The position numbers and the translations under genes were made by a program. The notes beneath the pieces were generated by a model. The model saw nothing but the letters and a program-made list of their open reading frames with translations, did no database searches and was not told the origin of the DNA. DNA of 64,000 nt from Aeromicrobium ginsengisoli. GTDB taxonomy: Bacteria; Actinomycetota; Actinomycetes; Propionibacteriales; Nocardioidaceae. The stretch covers positions 124,001 through 188,000 of the forward strand of contig NZ_SDPQ02000001.1 of assembly GCF_004134905.2 (NCBI RefSeq), read 5' to 3'. This document shows, piece after piece, positions 1 to 13,054 of this stretch; the stretch's first letter is position 1, and each line of letters starts with the position of its first letter.

Positions 1-23
1 CGGGGTCGACCACAGGAGGTTCC

Positions 24-1019
24 ATGACGTCGAGAAGACGTGTCCACGCAAGGCTCGCGGGTGTCATCCTCGCAGTCTCGGCCGCGATGGTGCTGGCGAG
101 CTGCGGCGTCACCCGCGGATCCGACGACGAGGGTCACCGCCGGCTCCAGATGTGGATCCCCAACAGCCCGGGCGGTGGGTACGACCTCACGGGCCGCGCC
201 GCGACCCACGTCATGGAGGACGCGGACCTCACCGGCCGCTTCGAGATCACCAACGTGCTCGGCGCCAGCGGCACGGTCGCGATGCAGCGGCTGCTCAACG
301 CCGAGGGCTCGAACGACGTCGTGATGACGATGGGCCTGGGCGTCGTCGGCGCGGTCTACACCAACGAGTCGAGCGCCCGAGTCTCCAAGGCGACGCCGAT
401 CGCCCGGCTGATCGAGGACCAAGAGGCACTCATCGTGCCCAAGGACTCGCCGTTCAAGACCGTCGAGGACTTGGTCGACGCGTGGAAGAAGGACCCCAAG
501 AGCGTCACGATCGGCGGTGGATCGTCGCCGGGCGGACCCGACCACATCTTCCCGATGCAGCTCGCCAAGACGATCGGCATCCAGCCCAAGCAGGTCAAGT
601 ACATCGCGTACGACGGCGGTGGCCCCCTGACCACGGCGCTGCTCGGCGAGAAGATCGACGTCGGCACCTCTGGCCCCAGCGAGTTCGAGGGCCAGATCAA
701 GGACGGCTCGCTCCGTGTGCTCGCGGTCTCCGGTGCCGAGCGGCTCGACAACATCGACGCGCCGACCCTCAAGGAGTCCGGCGTCGACATGGTCTTCGCC
801 AACTGGCGTGGGGTCCTCGCACCTCCGGGCATCTCCGACGAGACCCGCGACTACCTCATCACGCTGTTCGAGGACATGCACAAGACCAAGGGCTGGCAGG
901 CCGAGCTCAAGCGCAACGGCTGGATCGACGCCTTCATCACGGGTGACGAATTCGGCGCCTTCCTCAAGGAACAGGACGAACGGGTCGCCACGACCCTGAA
1001 GGAGCTGGGACTCGCATGA
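24..1019 (+). CDS. tctC: Tripartite tricarboxylate transporter substrate-binding lipoprotein (TctC family)
   Basis: This is the extracytoplasmic solute receptor of a TctABC-type secondary transporter for citrate-like carboxylates. The N-terminus (331 aa) has basic residues, a hydrophobic stretch and a lipobox ending L-A-S-C with Cys27, so it should be lipid-anchored. The Bug/TctC fold is suggested by the early N-S-P-G-G-G-Y-D segment and the later GGGSSPGGPDH segment, which usually form the ligand pocket. AGGAGG lies just before the ATG. It overlaps tctB by 4 nt (ATGA), starting a tctC-tctB-tctA-usp operon. The substrate cannot be read from sequence; tricarboxylate is only the family default. 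Confidence 0.9.
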   Translation: MTSRRRVHARLAGVILAVSAAMVLASCGVTRGSDDEGHRRLQMWIPNSPGGGYDLTGRAATHVMEDADLTGRFEITNVLGASGTVAMQRLLNAEGSNDVVMTMGLGVVGAVYTNESSARVSKATPIARLIEDQEALIVPKDSPFKTVEDLVDAWKKDPKSVTIGGGSSPGGPDHIFPMQLAKTIGIQPKQVKYIAYDGGGPLTTALLGEKIDVGTSGPSEFEGQIKDGSLRVLAVSGAERLDNIDAPTLKESGVDMVFANWRGVLAPPGISDETRDYLITLFEDMHKTKGWQAELKRNGWIDAFITGDEFGAFLKEQDERVATTLKELGLA

Positions 1020-1534
1020 CCACGACACAGCACACCCCGCCCGGCCAGAGCCGGGTCGTCGACAAGGCCCAGTACGGCCTCGCGGCGGGCATCGGCGTCG
1101 CCGGCGCCTACGTCATCTACGACGCGACGACGTTGCACAAGGGATTCGCGGACCAACCGGTCCAGCCCTACACATTCCCCTTCATCGTCGGCGCGGGCCT
1201 GATCGTCCTCGCAGCGCTGCTGGCACTCGCCACGGCGCGAGGTGACGTGCCCGAGTTGGAGGAGGGCGAGGACGTCGACCTCACCAAGGGCAGCGACTGG
1301 GTCACGGTCGGCAAGCTCGTCGTGGTCTTCGCGCTCAACTTCGCACTGATCAGCTGGCTCGGCTGGGCCATCACGGGCGCTCTGTTGTTCGCCGGCACGG
1401 CCCACGTGCTCGGCGCCCGCTCGATCGTCCGGTCCCTCGCGATCGGCGTCGTGCTGTCGGTCCTTTCCTGGTACGGCTTCTACTCCGGCCTGGGTCTCGC
1501 GATCCCGGCCGGCGTCCTGGACGGAGTGCTCTGA
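1016..1534 (+). CDS. tctB: Tripartite tricarboxylate transporter small membrane subunit (TctB family)
   Basis: This is the small integral membrane subunit (172 aa) of the transporter. About four hydrophobic segments are visible, near residues 20-35, 55-75, 100-120 and 125-165, with an acidic loop between the second and third. This is the usual TctB size and layout, and the family is poorly conserved in sequence. The assignment rests mainly on position: start overlapping tctC by ATGA and stop overlapping the tctA start as TGATG. Confidence 0.85.
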   Translation: MTTTQHTPPGQSRVVDKAQYGLAAGIGVAGAYVIYDATTLHKGFADQPVQPYTFPFIVGAGLIVLAALLALATARGDVPELEEGEDVDLTKGSDWVTVGKLVVVFALNFALISWLGWAITGALLFAGTAHVLGARSIVRSLAIGVVLSVLSWYGFYSGLGLAIPAGVLDGVL

Positions 1535-3036
1535 TGGGATCGTTCGACCTGTTGATGCAAGGCTTCGAGAACGCCTTCACCCCGACCAACCTGCTCTACG
1601 CGTGCATCGGCGTGCTGCTCGGCACCGCTGTCGGCGTCCTGCCCGGCATCGGCCCGGCCATGACCCTCGCGCTGCTGCTCCCGATCACCTACAGCGTCGA
1701 GCCCGCGAGCGCGTTGATCATGTTCGCCGGCATCTACTACGGCGGCATGTACGGCGGCTCGACCACCTCGATCCTGCTCAACACACCGGGGGAGTCCTCC
1801 TCGGTCGTGACGGCGATCGAGGGCAACAAGATGGCCAAGGCGGGCCGGGCAGCTCAAGCCCTCGCCACCGCCGCGATCGGCTCGTTCGTCGCCGGCACGA
1901 TCGGCACGCTGCTGCTCGTGCTGTTCGCCCCCAAGCTCGCCACGGAGGTCGTCAAGCTGGGCGCACCGTCGTACTTCGCCCTGCTCCTGCTGGCGCTCTT
2001 CGCAGTCACGGCCGTCCTCGGCTCGTCACGACTCCGTGGGTTCACTGCACTCTTCATCGGCCTGGCGATCGGCCTGGTCGGCACCTCGACAGGACAGCCC
2101 CGCCTCACGTTCGGCAGCCCGCTGCTCGCCGACGGCATCGACATCGTGGTCGTCGCGGTCGCGATCTTCGCGATCGGTGAGGCGCTGTGGGTCGCGTCCC
2201 ACCTGCGCCGCCGGCCCCTCGACATCATCCCGGTGGGCCAGCCGTGGATGAGCCGCGACGACTGGGGCCGCTCCTGGAAGCCGTGGCTGCGCGGCACTGC
2301 GTTCGGCTTCCCGTTCGGTGCGCTGCCGGCCGGCGGTGCTGAGCTCCCGACGTTCCTGTCGTACATCACGGAGCGCAAGCTCGCCAAGAACCCCGAGGAG
2401 TTCGGCCACGGCGCCATCGAGGGCGTCGCGGGTCCGGAGGCCGCCAACAACGCCTCAGCCGCCGGGACGCTCGTGCCCCTGCTGGCCATGGGCCTGCCCA
2501 CCACGGCGACGGCAGCCGTCATCCTGCTCGCGTTCCAGAGCTACGGCATCGAGACCGGCCCCGGCCTGTTCGACAGCCAGCCGATCCTCGTGTGGACGCT
2601 GCTGGCCAGCCTGTTCATCGGTAACACCCTGCTGCTGGTGCTCAACCTGCCGCTGGCTCCGGTCTGGGCCAAGCTGCTGCAGATCCCGCGGCCCTACCTC
2701 TACGCGGGCATCCTGTTCTTCGCCTCGCTCGGCGCCTACAGCGTCAACTTCCAGTGGTTCGACCTGCTGATCCTGCTCGTCATCGGGCTCCTCGGCCTGG
2801 CGATGCGGCGCTTCGGTCTCCCGGTGCTCCCGCTGATCATCGGCGTGATCCTCGGCCCCAGGCTCGAGGCGCAGCTGACCGAGGCTCTCGCGATCTCGTC
2901 GGGAGACGTCAGCACGCTGTGGAGCGAGCCTGTCGCGGTCATCGTGTACGTCATCATCGGCGCCACGCTTCTCTTCATCGTCGGCAACGGCCTGCGCACC
3001 ATGGCAGCCAACAACAGGAAGCAGGTCAGCGCATGA
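1534..3036 (+). CDS. tctA: Tripartite tricarboxylate transporter large permease (TctA family)
   Basis: This is the main membrane channel subunit of the TctABC system (500 aa, the usual family length). It is hydrophobic throughout with 10-12 predicted membrane spans. It carries TctA-type glycine-rich motifs: [10 protein letters not shown] near the N-terminus, [19 protein letters not shown], and a second-half [15 protein letters not shown] with GLPTTATAA. The two halves look like an internal duplication, as known for the family. The stop overlaps the following stress-protein start (ATGA), so the four genes are probably co-translated. Confidence 0.93.
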   Translation: MGSFDLLMQGFENAFTPTNLLYACIGVLLGTAVGVLPGIGPAMTLALLLPITYSVEPASALIMFAGIYYGGMYGGSTTSILLNTPGESSSVVTAIEGNKMAKAGRAAQALATAAIGSFVAGTIGTLLLVLFAPKLATEVVKLGAPSYFALLLLALFAVTAVLGSSRLRGFTALFIGLAIGLVGTSTGQPRLTFGSPLLADGIDIVVVAVAIFAIGEALWVASHLRRRPLDIIPVGQPWMSRDDWGRSWKPWLRGTAFGFPFGALPAGGAELPTFLSYITERKLAKNPEEFGHGAIEGVAGPEAANNASAAGTLVPLLAMGLPTTATAAVILLAFQSYGIETGPGLFDSQPILVWTLLASLFIGNTLLLVLNLPLAPVWAKLLQIPRPYLYAGILFFASLGAYSVNFQWFDLLILLVIGLLGLAMRRFGLPVLPLIIGVILGPRLEAQLTEALAISSGDVSTLWSEPVAVIVYVIIGATLLFIVGNGLRTMAANNRKQVSA

Positions 3037-3428
3037 GCGTCGTCGTGGCTTACAGTCCGGATGTCTACGGAAAGGCAGCGCTCGAGTACGGAGCGACCGA
3101 GGCGTCACGCCGCGGCGAGAAGCTCATCGTCGTCAACGACACCAAGGGTGATGCGTACGTCGACAAGCGCCTCGCCGCCGAGAAGGAGATCGACGCGCTG
3201 CGTGCTGAGCTCGAACGGCTCGACGTGCAGACCGAGGTACGCCAGGACGTCGTGCCCGACGTCGCCGAGGCGGTCCTCCAGGTCAGCGCCGAGTCGTCGG
3301 CGACCCTGATCGTCGTGGGCATACGCCACAGGTCACCGGTCGGCAAGCTCCTGCTCGGCAGCGTGGCGCAGCGCATCATCCTCGATGCGACGTGCCCCGT
3401 GCTGGCCGTCAAGCCAGACGTCGGTTAG
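3033..3428 (+). CDS. Universal stress protein (UspA family)
   Basis: This is a single-domain UspA-like protein of 131 aa. The C-terminal [15 protein letters not shown] segment is the family nucleotide-binding signature (G-x2-x-G-x9-G-S/T). The ATG at 3033 overlaps the tctA stop by 4 nt, which supports this start and places the gene in the transporter operon. It is close in sequence to a second Usp at 4245-4631. Its stop overlaps the stop of a small minus-strand ORF. ATP binding is likely; its role with the transporter is unknown. Confidence 0.88.
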   Translation: MSVVVAYSPDVYGKAALEYGATEASRRGEKLIVVNDTKGDAYVDKRLAAEKEIDALRAELERLDVQTEVRQDVVPDVAEAVLQVSAESSATLIVVGIRHRSPVGKLLLGSVAQRIILDATCPVLAVKPDVG

Positions 3429-3523
3429 TCGTCCTCGGGCTGCGAAGCACCGGGAATGTCGCAGACGCCGTCCTCGCACACGGGGGCGGCGTCTGTGCCG
3501 ATGATCTCCAGCGGCCCGGTCAT
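3425..3523 (-). CDS. Predicted 32-aa cysteine-containing microprotein coupled to the DsbA/FrnE gene
   Basis: This small ORF begins MTGPLEIIGTDAAPV and continues C-E-D-G-V-C (Cys16 and Cys21), then an acidic, proline-containing tail and TAA. Its ATG overlaps the TGA of the upstream DsbA-family gene by the ATGA arrangement used across this window for coupled genes. It has no signal peptide or membrane segment. The two cysteines four residues apart, made together with a CPWC oxidoreductase, suggest a redox partner or a metal/thiol switch, but this is inference. I do not know a named family. A chance ORF is possible at this size. Confidence 0.55.
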   Translation of the reverse strand: MTGPLEIIGTDAAPVCEDGVCDIPGASQPEDD

Positions 3524-4170
3524 TCGCCCGACGCCGCCTTCTGCAGCACCTCGATGAACACCGACGGGTCCTGGGCGCCGGAGACGCCGAACTTCTTGTC
3601 GATGACGAAGAACGGCACGCCCGAGATGCCGTACGCGATCGCCTGGTCCTTGTCAGCCTGGACGTCCGCCAGGAACTGCTCGGACTTCAGCGCCTCGACG
3701 ACCTCGGCCCGGTCGAGCCCGATCTCCGCAGCCAGGTCGGCGAGGTCGTCGATGCGACCCACGTGCCGGCCCTCCGCGAAGTACGCCGACAGCAGCCGCT
3801 CCTTCATGTCGAGCTGGCGGCCCTGCGACTTGGCGTAGTGCAGCAGCTCGTGCGCCTTGACGGTGTTGGTGTGCTGCAGCGCATGGAAGTCGTACGACAA
3901 GCCCTCGGTCGCGCCCAGCTCCGTCATCTGCGCCAGCATCGACTCGACCTGCGCGGGAGCCATGCCCTTGTGGCCGACCAGGAAGTCGACCTCCGTGCCG
4001 TCGAAGTCGACGGGGGTGTCGGGCGCCAGCTCGAACGAGTGGTACTCGACTTCGAGGGCTCCACCGCCCTCCGCGAACTCGGCTGCTGCGGTCTCGAACC
4101 GGCGCTTGCCGATGAAGCACCACGGGCAGGCCACGTCGGACCAGATGTCGACCTTCACTGTTTCAGTCAC
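3520..4170 (-). CDS. DsbA family oxidoreductase (FrnE-like)
   Basis: This is a cytoplasmic thioredoxin-fold protein of 216 aa with an inserted helical domain, typical of the FrnE/2-hydroxychromene isomerase branch of DsbA. The active site C15-P-W-C18 follows the first strand, and the GISGVPFFVID segment supplies the usual cis-proline loop near the C-terminus. No signal peptide is present, so it is probably a cytosolic disulfide oxidoreductase or isomerase. Its TGA overlaps the start of a 32-codon ORF with two cysteines. It converges on the transporter operon and diverges from the second Usp gene. Confidence 0.88.
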   Translation of the reverse strand: MTETVKVDIWSDVACPWCFIGKRRFETAAAEFAEGGGALEVEYHSFELAPDTPVDFDGTEVDFLVGHKGMAPAQVESMLAQMTELGATEGLSYDFHALQHTNTVKAHELLHYAKSQGRQLDMKERLLSAYFAEGRHVGRIDDLADLAAEIGLDRAEVVEALKSEQFLADVQADKDQAIAYGISGVPFFVIDKKFGVSGAQDPSVFIEVLQKAASGE

Positions 4171-4244
4171 GCCGTGTGCAACGTCATGGCTCCCAGCCCG
4201 TATTCCGCTCGCCAGGAGAGGAGTTTCGCCGGTACGCTCATGTC

Positions 4245-4631
4245 ATGACAATTGCCGTGGCGTACCGTCCCGACGACTTCGGACGGGCCGCCCTCGACTG
4301 GGCTGCCGCCGAGGCGCGCACCAAGGGTGAGTCTCTCCTGATCATCAACGTCCACCGTGTCGAGCCGCGCCTCGACACGGGGCACGCCAAGGGTCGTCAC
4401 CTTCAGGACCTCACCGAGGGACTCGCCAAGGACAACGTCCCCTACGAGCTGCGCCAGGTCGAGGGTGAGAACGTCGCCAGCACGGTCCTGTTCGAGGCGG
4501 AGCAGGCCAGTGCGTCGCTCGTCGTGATCGGCGTACGCCCGCGCAGTCCCGTCGGCAAGATCCTGATGGGCAGTGTCGCGCAGCAGATCCTGCTCGACTC
4601 CGCAGTGCCCGTCGTCGCCGTCAAGCCTTAG
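4245..4631 (+). CDS. Universal stress protein (UspA family), second copy
   Basis: This is a 128-aa UspA domain protein starting MTIAVAYRPDDFGRAALDW. The C-terminal G-V-R-P-R-S-P-V-G-K-I-L-M-G-S motif is the expected ATP-binding loop. It closely resembles the Usp at 3033-3428, especially over the last 40 residues, so the two are probably paralogues. The ATG at 4245 was chosen because it aligns with the other copy; GGAGAGGAG lies upstream at a longer distance. It stands alone between the divergent DsbA-family gene and tyrS. Confidence 0.87.
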   Translation: MTIAVAYRPDDFGRAALDWAAAEARTKGESLLIINVHRVEPRLDTGHAKGRHLQDLTEGLAKDNVPYELRQVEGENVASTVLFEAEQASASLVVIGVRPRSPVGKILMGSVAQQILLDSAVPVVAVKP

Positions 4632-4688
4632 GACGGGGGAGCGCCGCGCTAAAGTCGCGGTGCATCCCCGACCCCGAAGGACTGGCCA

Positions 4689-5948
4689 GTGACCCACGTA
4701 CTCGACGACCTCGACGCGCGAGGACTCATCGCGCACTCGACGGACCGCGACGCCCTGCGCGCGGAGCTGTCTGAGGGGCCGATCACCTACTACGTGGGCT
4801 TCGACCCGACAGCGCCGAGCCTGCACATCGGCAACCTCCTGCAAATCCTGACGGCACGCCGACTTCAGCTCGCGGGGCACAAGCCTCTGATGCTGGTCGG
4901 CGGCTCCACCGGACTCATCGGTGACCCGAAGGAGGCCGGCGAGCGGGTCATGAACACCAAGGAGACCGTCGGCGAGTGGGTCGACAACATCCGTGAGCAG
5001 GTCTCCCGCTTCGTCGAGTTCGGCGGTGACAACGGTGCGACGGTCGTCAACAACCTCGACTGGACCGCGGGCCTCAGCACGATCGACTACCTGCGTGACG
5101 TCGGCAAGCACTTCCCGGTCAACCGCATGCTGGCCCGCGACGTCGTGAGCAGCCGGCTCGAGTCCGGCATCAGCTACACCGAGTTCAGCTACGTCCTGCT
5201 GCAGTCACTCGACTACCTCGAGCTGCACCGGCGCCACGGCTGCGTCCTCCAGACCGGAGGCAGCGACCAATGGGGCAACATCACCGCCGGCGTCGAGCTG
5301 ATCCGCCGAGCGGACGGCGACAAGGTGCACGCGTTGGCCACCCCGCTCATCACCAAGGCCGACGGCACCAAGTTCGGCAAGACCGAGTCCGGCACGGTGT
5401 GGCTCGATCCAGGGCTCACGAGTCCGTACGCCTTCTACCAGTCGTGGATCCAGGCCGAGGACTCCAAGGTCATCGAGTACCTCCGCCAGTTCACGTTCCT
5501 GGGCCTCGACGAGATCAGCCAGATCGAGGCCGAGCACCTCGAGAAGCCCGGACTGCGCGGCGCACAGCGACGCCTCGCTGCTGAGGTCACGACGATCGTG
5601 CACGGCCAGGAGGAGACCGCGGCCGCCGAGCTTGCCTCCCGAGCGCTGTTCGGACGCGGCGAGCTCTCCGAGCTGTCGGAGTCGACGCTCGCGGCAGCCT
5701 TGCGAGAAGCCGGCGCCGTCGACCTGGCCGCAACCGATCGCCCCACGGTCGTGGATGCCTTCGTGGCCGCCGGGCTGGCCGACAGCAAGTCGGCCGCCCG
5801 CCGGGCGGTCGCCGACGGGGGAGCGTACGTCAACAACGAACGGGTCTCCGACCCTGATCTCGAGCTCACCACCGAGCACCTCCTGCACGGCACCTGGGCG
5901 GTCCTGCGCAAGGGAAAGCGGTCGATCTCGGGCGTGTCGGTGTCCTGA
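4689..5948 (+). CDS. tyrS: Tyrosine-tRNA ligase
   Basis: This class I aminoacyl-tRNA synthetase charges tRNA-Tyr and acts as a cytosolic dimer. It has 419 aa, normal for bacterial TyrRS. The signature HIGN (residues 46-49) replaces HIGH, and KFGKT replaces KMSKS, both common in TyrRS. The TyrRS-specific QxGGSDQWGN segment recognises tyrosine. The last 80 residues form an S4-like RNA-binding domain. It starts with GTG. No T-box is expected or visible in the short upstream region. The rRNA operon follows. Confidence 0.97.
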   Translation: MTHVLDDLDARGLIAHSTDRDALRAELSEGPITYYVGFDPTAPSLHIGNLLQILTARRLQLAGHKPLMLVGGSTGLIGDPKEAGERVMNTKETVGEWVDNIREQVSRFVEFGGDNGATVVNNLDWTAGLSTIDYLRDVGKHFPVNRMLARDVVSSRLESGISYTEFSYVLLQSLDYLELHRRHGCVLQTGGSDQWGNITAGVELIRRADGDKVHALATPLITKADGTKFGKTESGTVWLDPGLTSPYAFYQSWIQAEDSKVIEYLRQFTFLGLDEISQIEAEHLEKPGLRGAQRRLAAEVTTIVHGQEETAAAELASRALFGRGELSELSESTLAAALREAGAVDLAATDRPTVVDAFVAAGLADSKSAARRAVADGGAYVNNERVSDPDLELTTEHLLHGTWAVLRKGKRSISGVSVS

Positions 5949-6002
5949 TCCCCGTCATTTCAGGGGCTCGAGACCATGTGACGTGGACCATACGGAGCCG
6001 AT

Positions 6003-6032
6003 TTGACGAAGCGGGAAACGCCCCCGTAATGT
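6003..6032 (+). promoter_or_regulatory. rrn promoter P1 candidate
   Basis: TTGACG (6003-6008) and TAATGT (6027-6032) are separated by 18 bases, a good match to the housekeeping sigma factor consensus, about 410 bases before mature 16S. Confidence 0.65.
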
Positions 6033-6185
6033 TCTTCTTGTTGGACAGCACGGCGGAGCGAAAGGCCGAAAGGCCGGTCACTCGGAGCTTCCAACCAGCT
6101 CAACCGAAGCGGTCGACGGCACGGCGCCTCAGGCGCCCGGAGACGGACCGCGGACAACGAAGCTGAACATGGTGACCGACCCGGT

Positions 6186-6214
6186 TTGACCGGTGAAAAC
6201 GAGCCGTGTAAGTT
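6186..6214 (+). promoter_or_regulatory. rrn promoter P2 candidate
   Basis: TTGACC (6186-6191) and TAAGTT (6209-6214) are separated by 17 bases. With the upstream candidate it gives a tandem promoter array, the usual arrangement for actinobacterial rRNA operons. Confidence 0.65.
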
Positions 6215-6442
6215 AGACGAGTTGCCCCAAGGCAGAGACCGCGAGGTCGAAGCCGAGGTGAGCGTCTGATCCTTGAGAACTCAACAGTGTGCCAAAAGTC
6301 GACGAGATTAATTAGTAGTACCCCGTCGAGACCATCGGAGAGCTTCGGCTCGCCGACCTTGATGGAAATCAATTCCGACAATTTATTTGTCAGCAAATAG
6401 TTTGTCAGAGTCGAACTGAAGTTTGGCAGCGCTTTAGCTGCT

Positions 6443-11413
<4,971 letters not shown>

Positions 11414-11425
11414 ACAAAGATCTAC

Positions 11426-11444
11426 CGCGTCCACTGTGAGGTTC
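11426..11444 (+). other. 3' arm of the 23S rRNA processing stem
   Basis: CGCGTCCACTGTGAGGTTC is complementary to 8276-8294 before 23S. The rest of the 23S-5S spacer (11445-11512) holds an imperfect GCTCCC-TTCG-GGAGAGC hairpin and no gene. Confidence 0.85.
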
Positions 11445-11512
11445 CCGAGATATGTTCGGGAACCGGAAAAGCTCCCTTCGGGAGAGCTCCAAGGTTTTGA
11501 TATCTCAATAGA

Positions 11513-11630
11513 GTTTCGGCGACCATGGCGAAAGGGAAACACCCGGTTACATTCCGAACCCGGAAGTTAAGCCTTTCAGCGCCGATGGTACTGCACGGGA
11601 GACTGTGTGGGAGAGTAGGACGTCGCCGGA
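11513..11630 (+). rRNA. rrf: 5S ribosomal RNA
   Basis: The gene is about 118 nt, starting GTTTCGGCGACCATGGCG. It contains the diagnostic CCGAACCCGGAAGTTAAGC and GGGAGAGTAGGACG segments. The 5' GTTTCGGCG end pairs with CGTCGCCGGA at the 3' end to form helix I. Confidence 0.95.
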
Positions 11631-11644
11631 CAATCTTTAGCGCG

Positions 11645-11668
11645 AGGCCGCTCCTTCGGGAGCGGCCT
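11645..11668 (+). terminator. rRNA operon terminator
   Basis: A perfect 10-bp stem, AGGCCGCTCC with GGAGCGGCCT, is closed by a TTCG tetraloop. A short T-rich stretch follows (ATTTTC at 11675). It lies 15 bases after 5S and before the next coding start. Confidence 0.85.
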
Positions 11669-11706
11669 TGCTGCATTTTCGCAACATTTGATGGAAGGAA
11701 CGACTC

Positions 11707-12642
11707 ATGGCTGAGTCGAGAAACCCCCGCCGTGACGGTGGGAAACCAGCTGGCCGAGGCGCCGGCAGTGGTGGTGCTCGTGGCGGCAAGCCCGCGGGCC
11801 AGGGACGAGATCGGCGCGGCAGCGGAGATCCTTCGCGCCGGGACGGTAAGCCCGCCGACACTCGTGGAGGCAAGCCCACGCATCCGCGCCGAGACGGCAA
11901 GCCCTACGAGGCACGTCGTGATCGACGTCAGGAAGAGGGCGATCGGACCGCAGCGCAGAAGATCTATGACGGCCCGCCGATCCCGGACGACGTCAGTGCC
12001 AAGGACCTGGACAAGCACGCCCGCCAGGCTTTGCAGGCTCTGCCTGAGAAGCTCGCCGACAAGGTTGCGCGGCATCTCGTCATGGCAGGTCTGCTGATCG
12101 CCGAGGATCCCGAGACGGCCCACCTGCACGCGCTTGCTGCCAAGGCACGCGCGACCCGAACGGGTCTCGTGCGCGAGGCCTGCGGCGAGACGGCATATGC
12201 GGCGGGCAAGTTCGCCGAGGCGTTGTCGGAGTTTCGCGCGGCCCGCCGGATGACCGGTGGCTATCTCTACGCGCCGATGATGGCCGACTGCGAGCGCGCC
12301 CTGAAGCGTCCGGACAAGGCGATCGCCTATGACACCCCGGAGATCCGAGGCCACCTGGACGACGCCGGCCAGATCGAGCTGTCGATCGTGGTCGCCGGTG
12401 CGCGCCGTGACCAGAAGCAGTACGACGCCGCCGTCCGGCTGCTCGAGACCGAGCCGCTGCACACCAAGGGCCGTTCGGACTGGGTGCCGCGTCTCCGCTA
12501 TGCGTACGCCGATGCGTTGCTGGATGCCGGGCGCCGCGACGAGGCCGTCGAGTGGTTCCACCGCACGGTCGCGGTCGACGGCAACAAGCAGACCGACGCC
12601 GAGGAGCGCCTGGTCGAGCTCGAGAAGCGTCCACAGAGCTGA
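11707..12642 (+). CDS. Tetratricopeptide-repeat protein with a basic Gly-rich N-terminal tail
   Basis: This is a 311-aa cytosolic protein. Residues 1-80 are low complexity, rich in Gly, Arg, Lys and Pro, with about five G/D-G-K-P repeats, and should be disordered and positively charged. From about residue 95 the sequence is helical with TPR-like repeats, for example near 150-175 (AYAAGKFAEALSEFRAARRM) and near 245-290. In actinobacteria this family lies downstream of tyrS and upstream of a HAD phosphatase. GGAAGGA precedes the ATG. The function is unknown; the tail may bind nucleic acid. Confidence 0.75.
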   Translation: MAESRNPRRDGGKPAGRGAGSGGARGGKPAGQGRDRRGSGDPSRRDGKPADTRGGKPTHPRRDGKPYEARRDRRQEEGDRTAAQKIYDGPPIPDDVSAKDLDKHARQALQALPEKLADKVARHLVMAGLLIAEDPETAHLHALAAKARATRTGLVREACGETAYAAGKFAEALSEFRAARRMTGGYLYAPMMADCERALKRPDKAIAYDTPEIRGHLDDAGQIELSIVVAGARRDQKQYDAAVRLLETEPLHTKGRSDWVPRLRYAYADALLDAGRRDEAVEWFHRTVAVDGNKQTDAEERLVELEKRPQS

Positions 12643-12678
12643 CGTACGTCGCGCTTGTCCACAGCGCGTGACGTGATG

Positions 12679-12707
12679 GATGCCCCCTGCCGTTGGCAGG
12701 GGGCATC
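12679..12707 (+). terminator. Rho-independent terminator-like hairpin
   Basis: A perfect 13-bp stem, GATGCCCCCTGCC with GGCAGGGGGCATC, has a GTT loop and is followed by GTCGTTTC. It sits between the TPR gene and the SSB-like gene and ends only 8 bases before the latter's ATG. Confidence 0.75.
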
Positions 12708-12715
12708 GTCGTTTC

Positions 12716-13054
12716 ATGACTGATGACAACAACAGGGTGCACCTTGCGGGCCGGGTCTCGGCGGACCCCGAGACTCGCGTCCTTCCAAGCGGCGACGAGG
12801 TCGTCTCGTTCCGCCTGATCGTCCGACGCAGCGCAGCAGCGCGCCGACGATCCAAGCAAGTCGTCGACACGATCGAGTGCTCGGCGTGGAGTTCGGCGAT
12901 GCGACGCGTGGTGAGCCGCCTCGAGGCCGGCGCGGAGGTCGAGGTGACCGGCGAGTTGAGGCGCCGATTCCCCCGCGGCGCGATCAGCTTCGTGTCCGTC
13001 GATGTCGACTCCTGCCGGAAGGTCACGTCCCCGGCGGTAGCCTCGGGGACATGA
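12716..13054 (+). CDS. Short single-stranded DNA-binding protein-like (OB-fold)
   Basis: This 112-aa protein begins MTDDNNRVHLAGRVSADPE and matches the SSB N-terminal OB-fold, including GDEVVSFRLIV and the IEC(S)AW segment. It lacks the flexible tail and the acidic DDDIPF-type tip used by housekeeping SSB, so it is probably an accessory paralogue. Its stop overlaps the HAD gene (ATGA). The start lies 8 bases from a strong hairpin with no clear ribosome-binding site, so the transcript may be leaderless. An alternative in-frame ATG at 12680 lies inside the hairpin. Confidence 0.7.
   Translation: MTDDNNRVHLAGRVSADPETRVLPSGDEVVSFRLIVRRSAAARRRSKQVVDTIECSAWSSAMRRVVSRLEAGAEVEVTGELRRRFPRGAISFVSVDVDSCRKVTSPAVASGT

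Larger units (their letters stand above)
5949..6442 (+). promoter_or_regulatory. rRNA operon promoter and leader region
   Basis: No gene is supported in these 494 bases. The first part carries a weak CCCC/GGGG hairpin after tyrS (5950-5966). Two sigma70-like promoters follow, listed separately. The leader then contains CCTTGAGAACTCAACAGTGTG around 6271-6290, which resembles conserved actinobacterial pre-rRNA leader sequence. The last 150 bases are AT-richer than their surroundings. TTTGGCAGC at 6422-6430 also occurs just after the 16S gene at 7971-7979. Confidence 0.8.
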
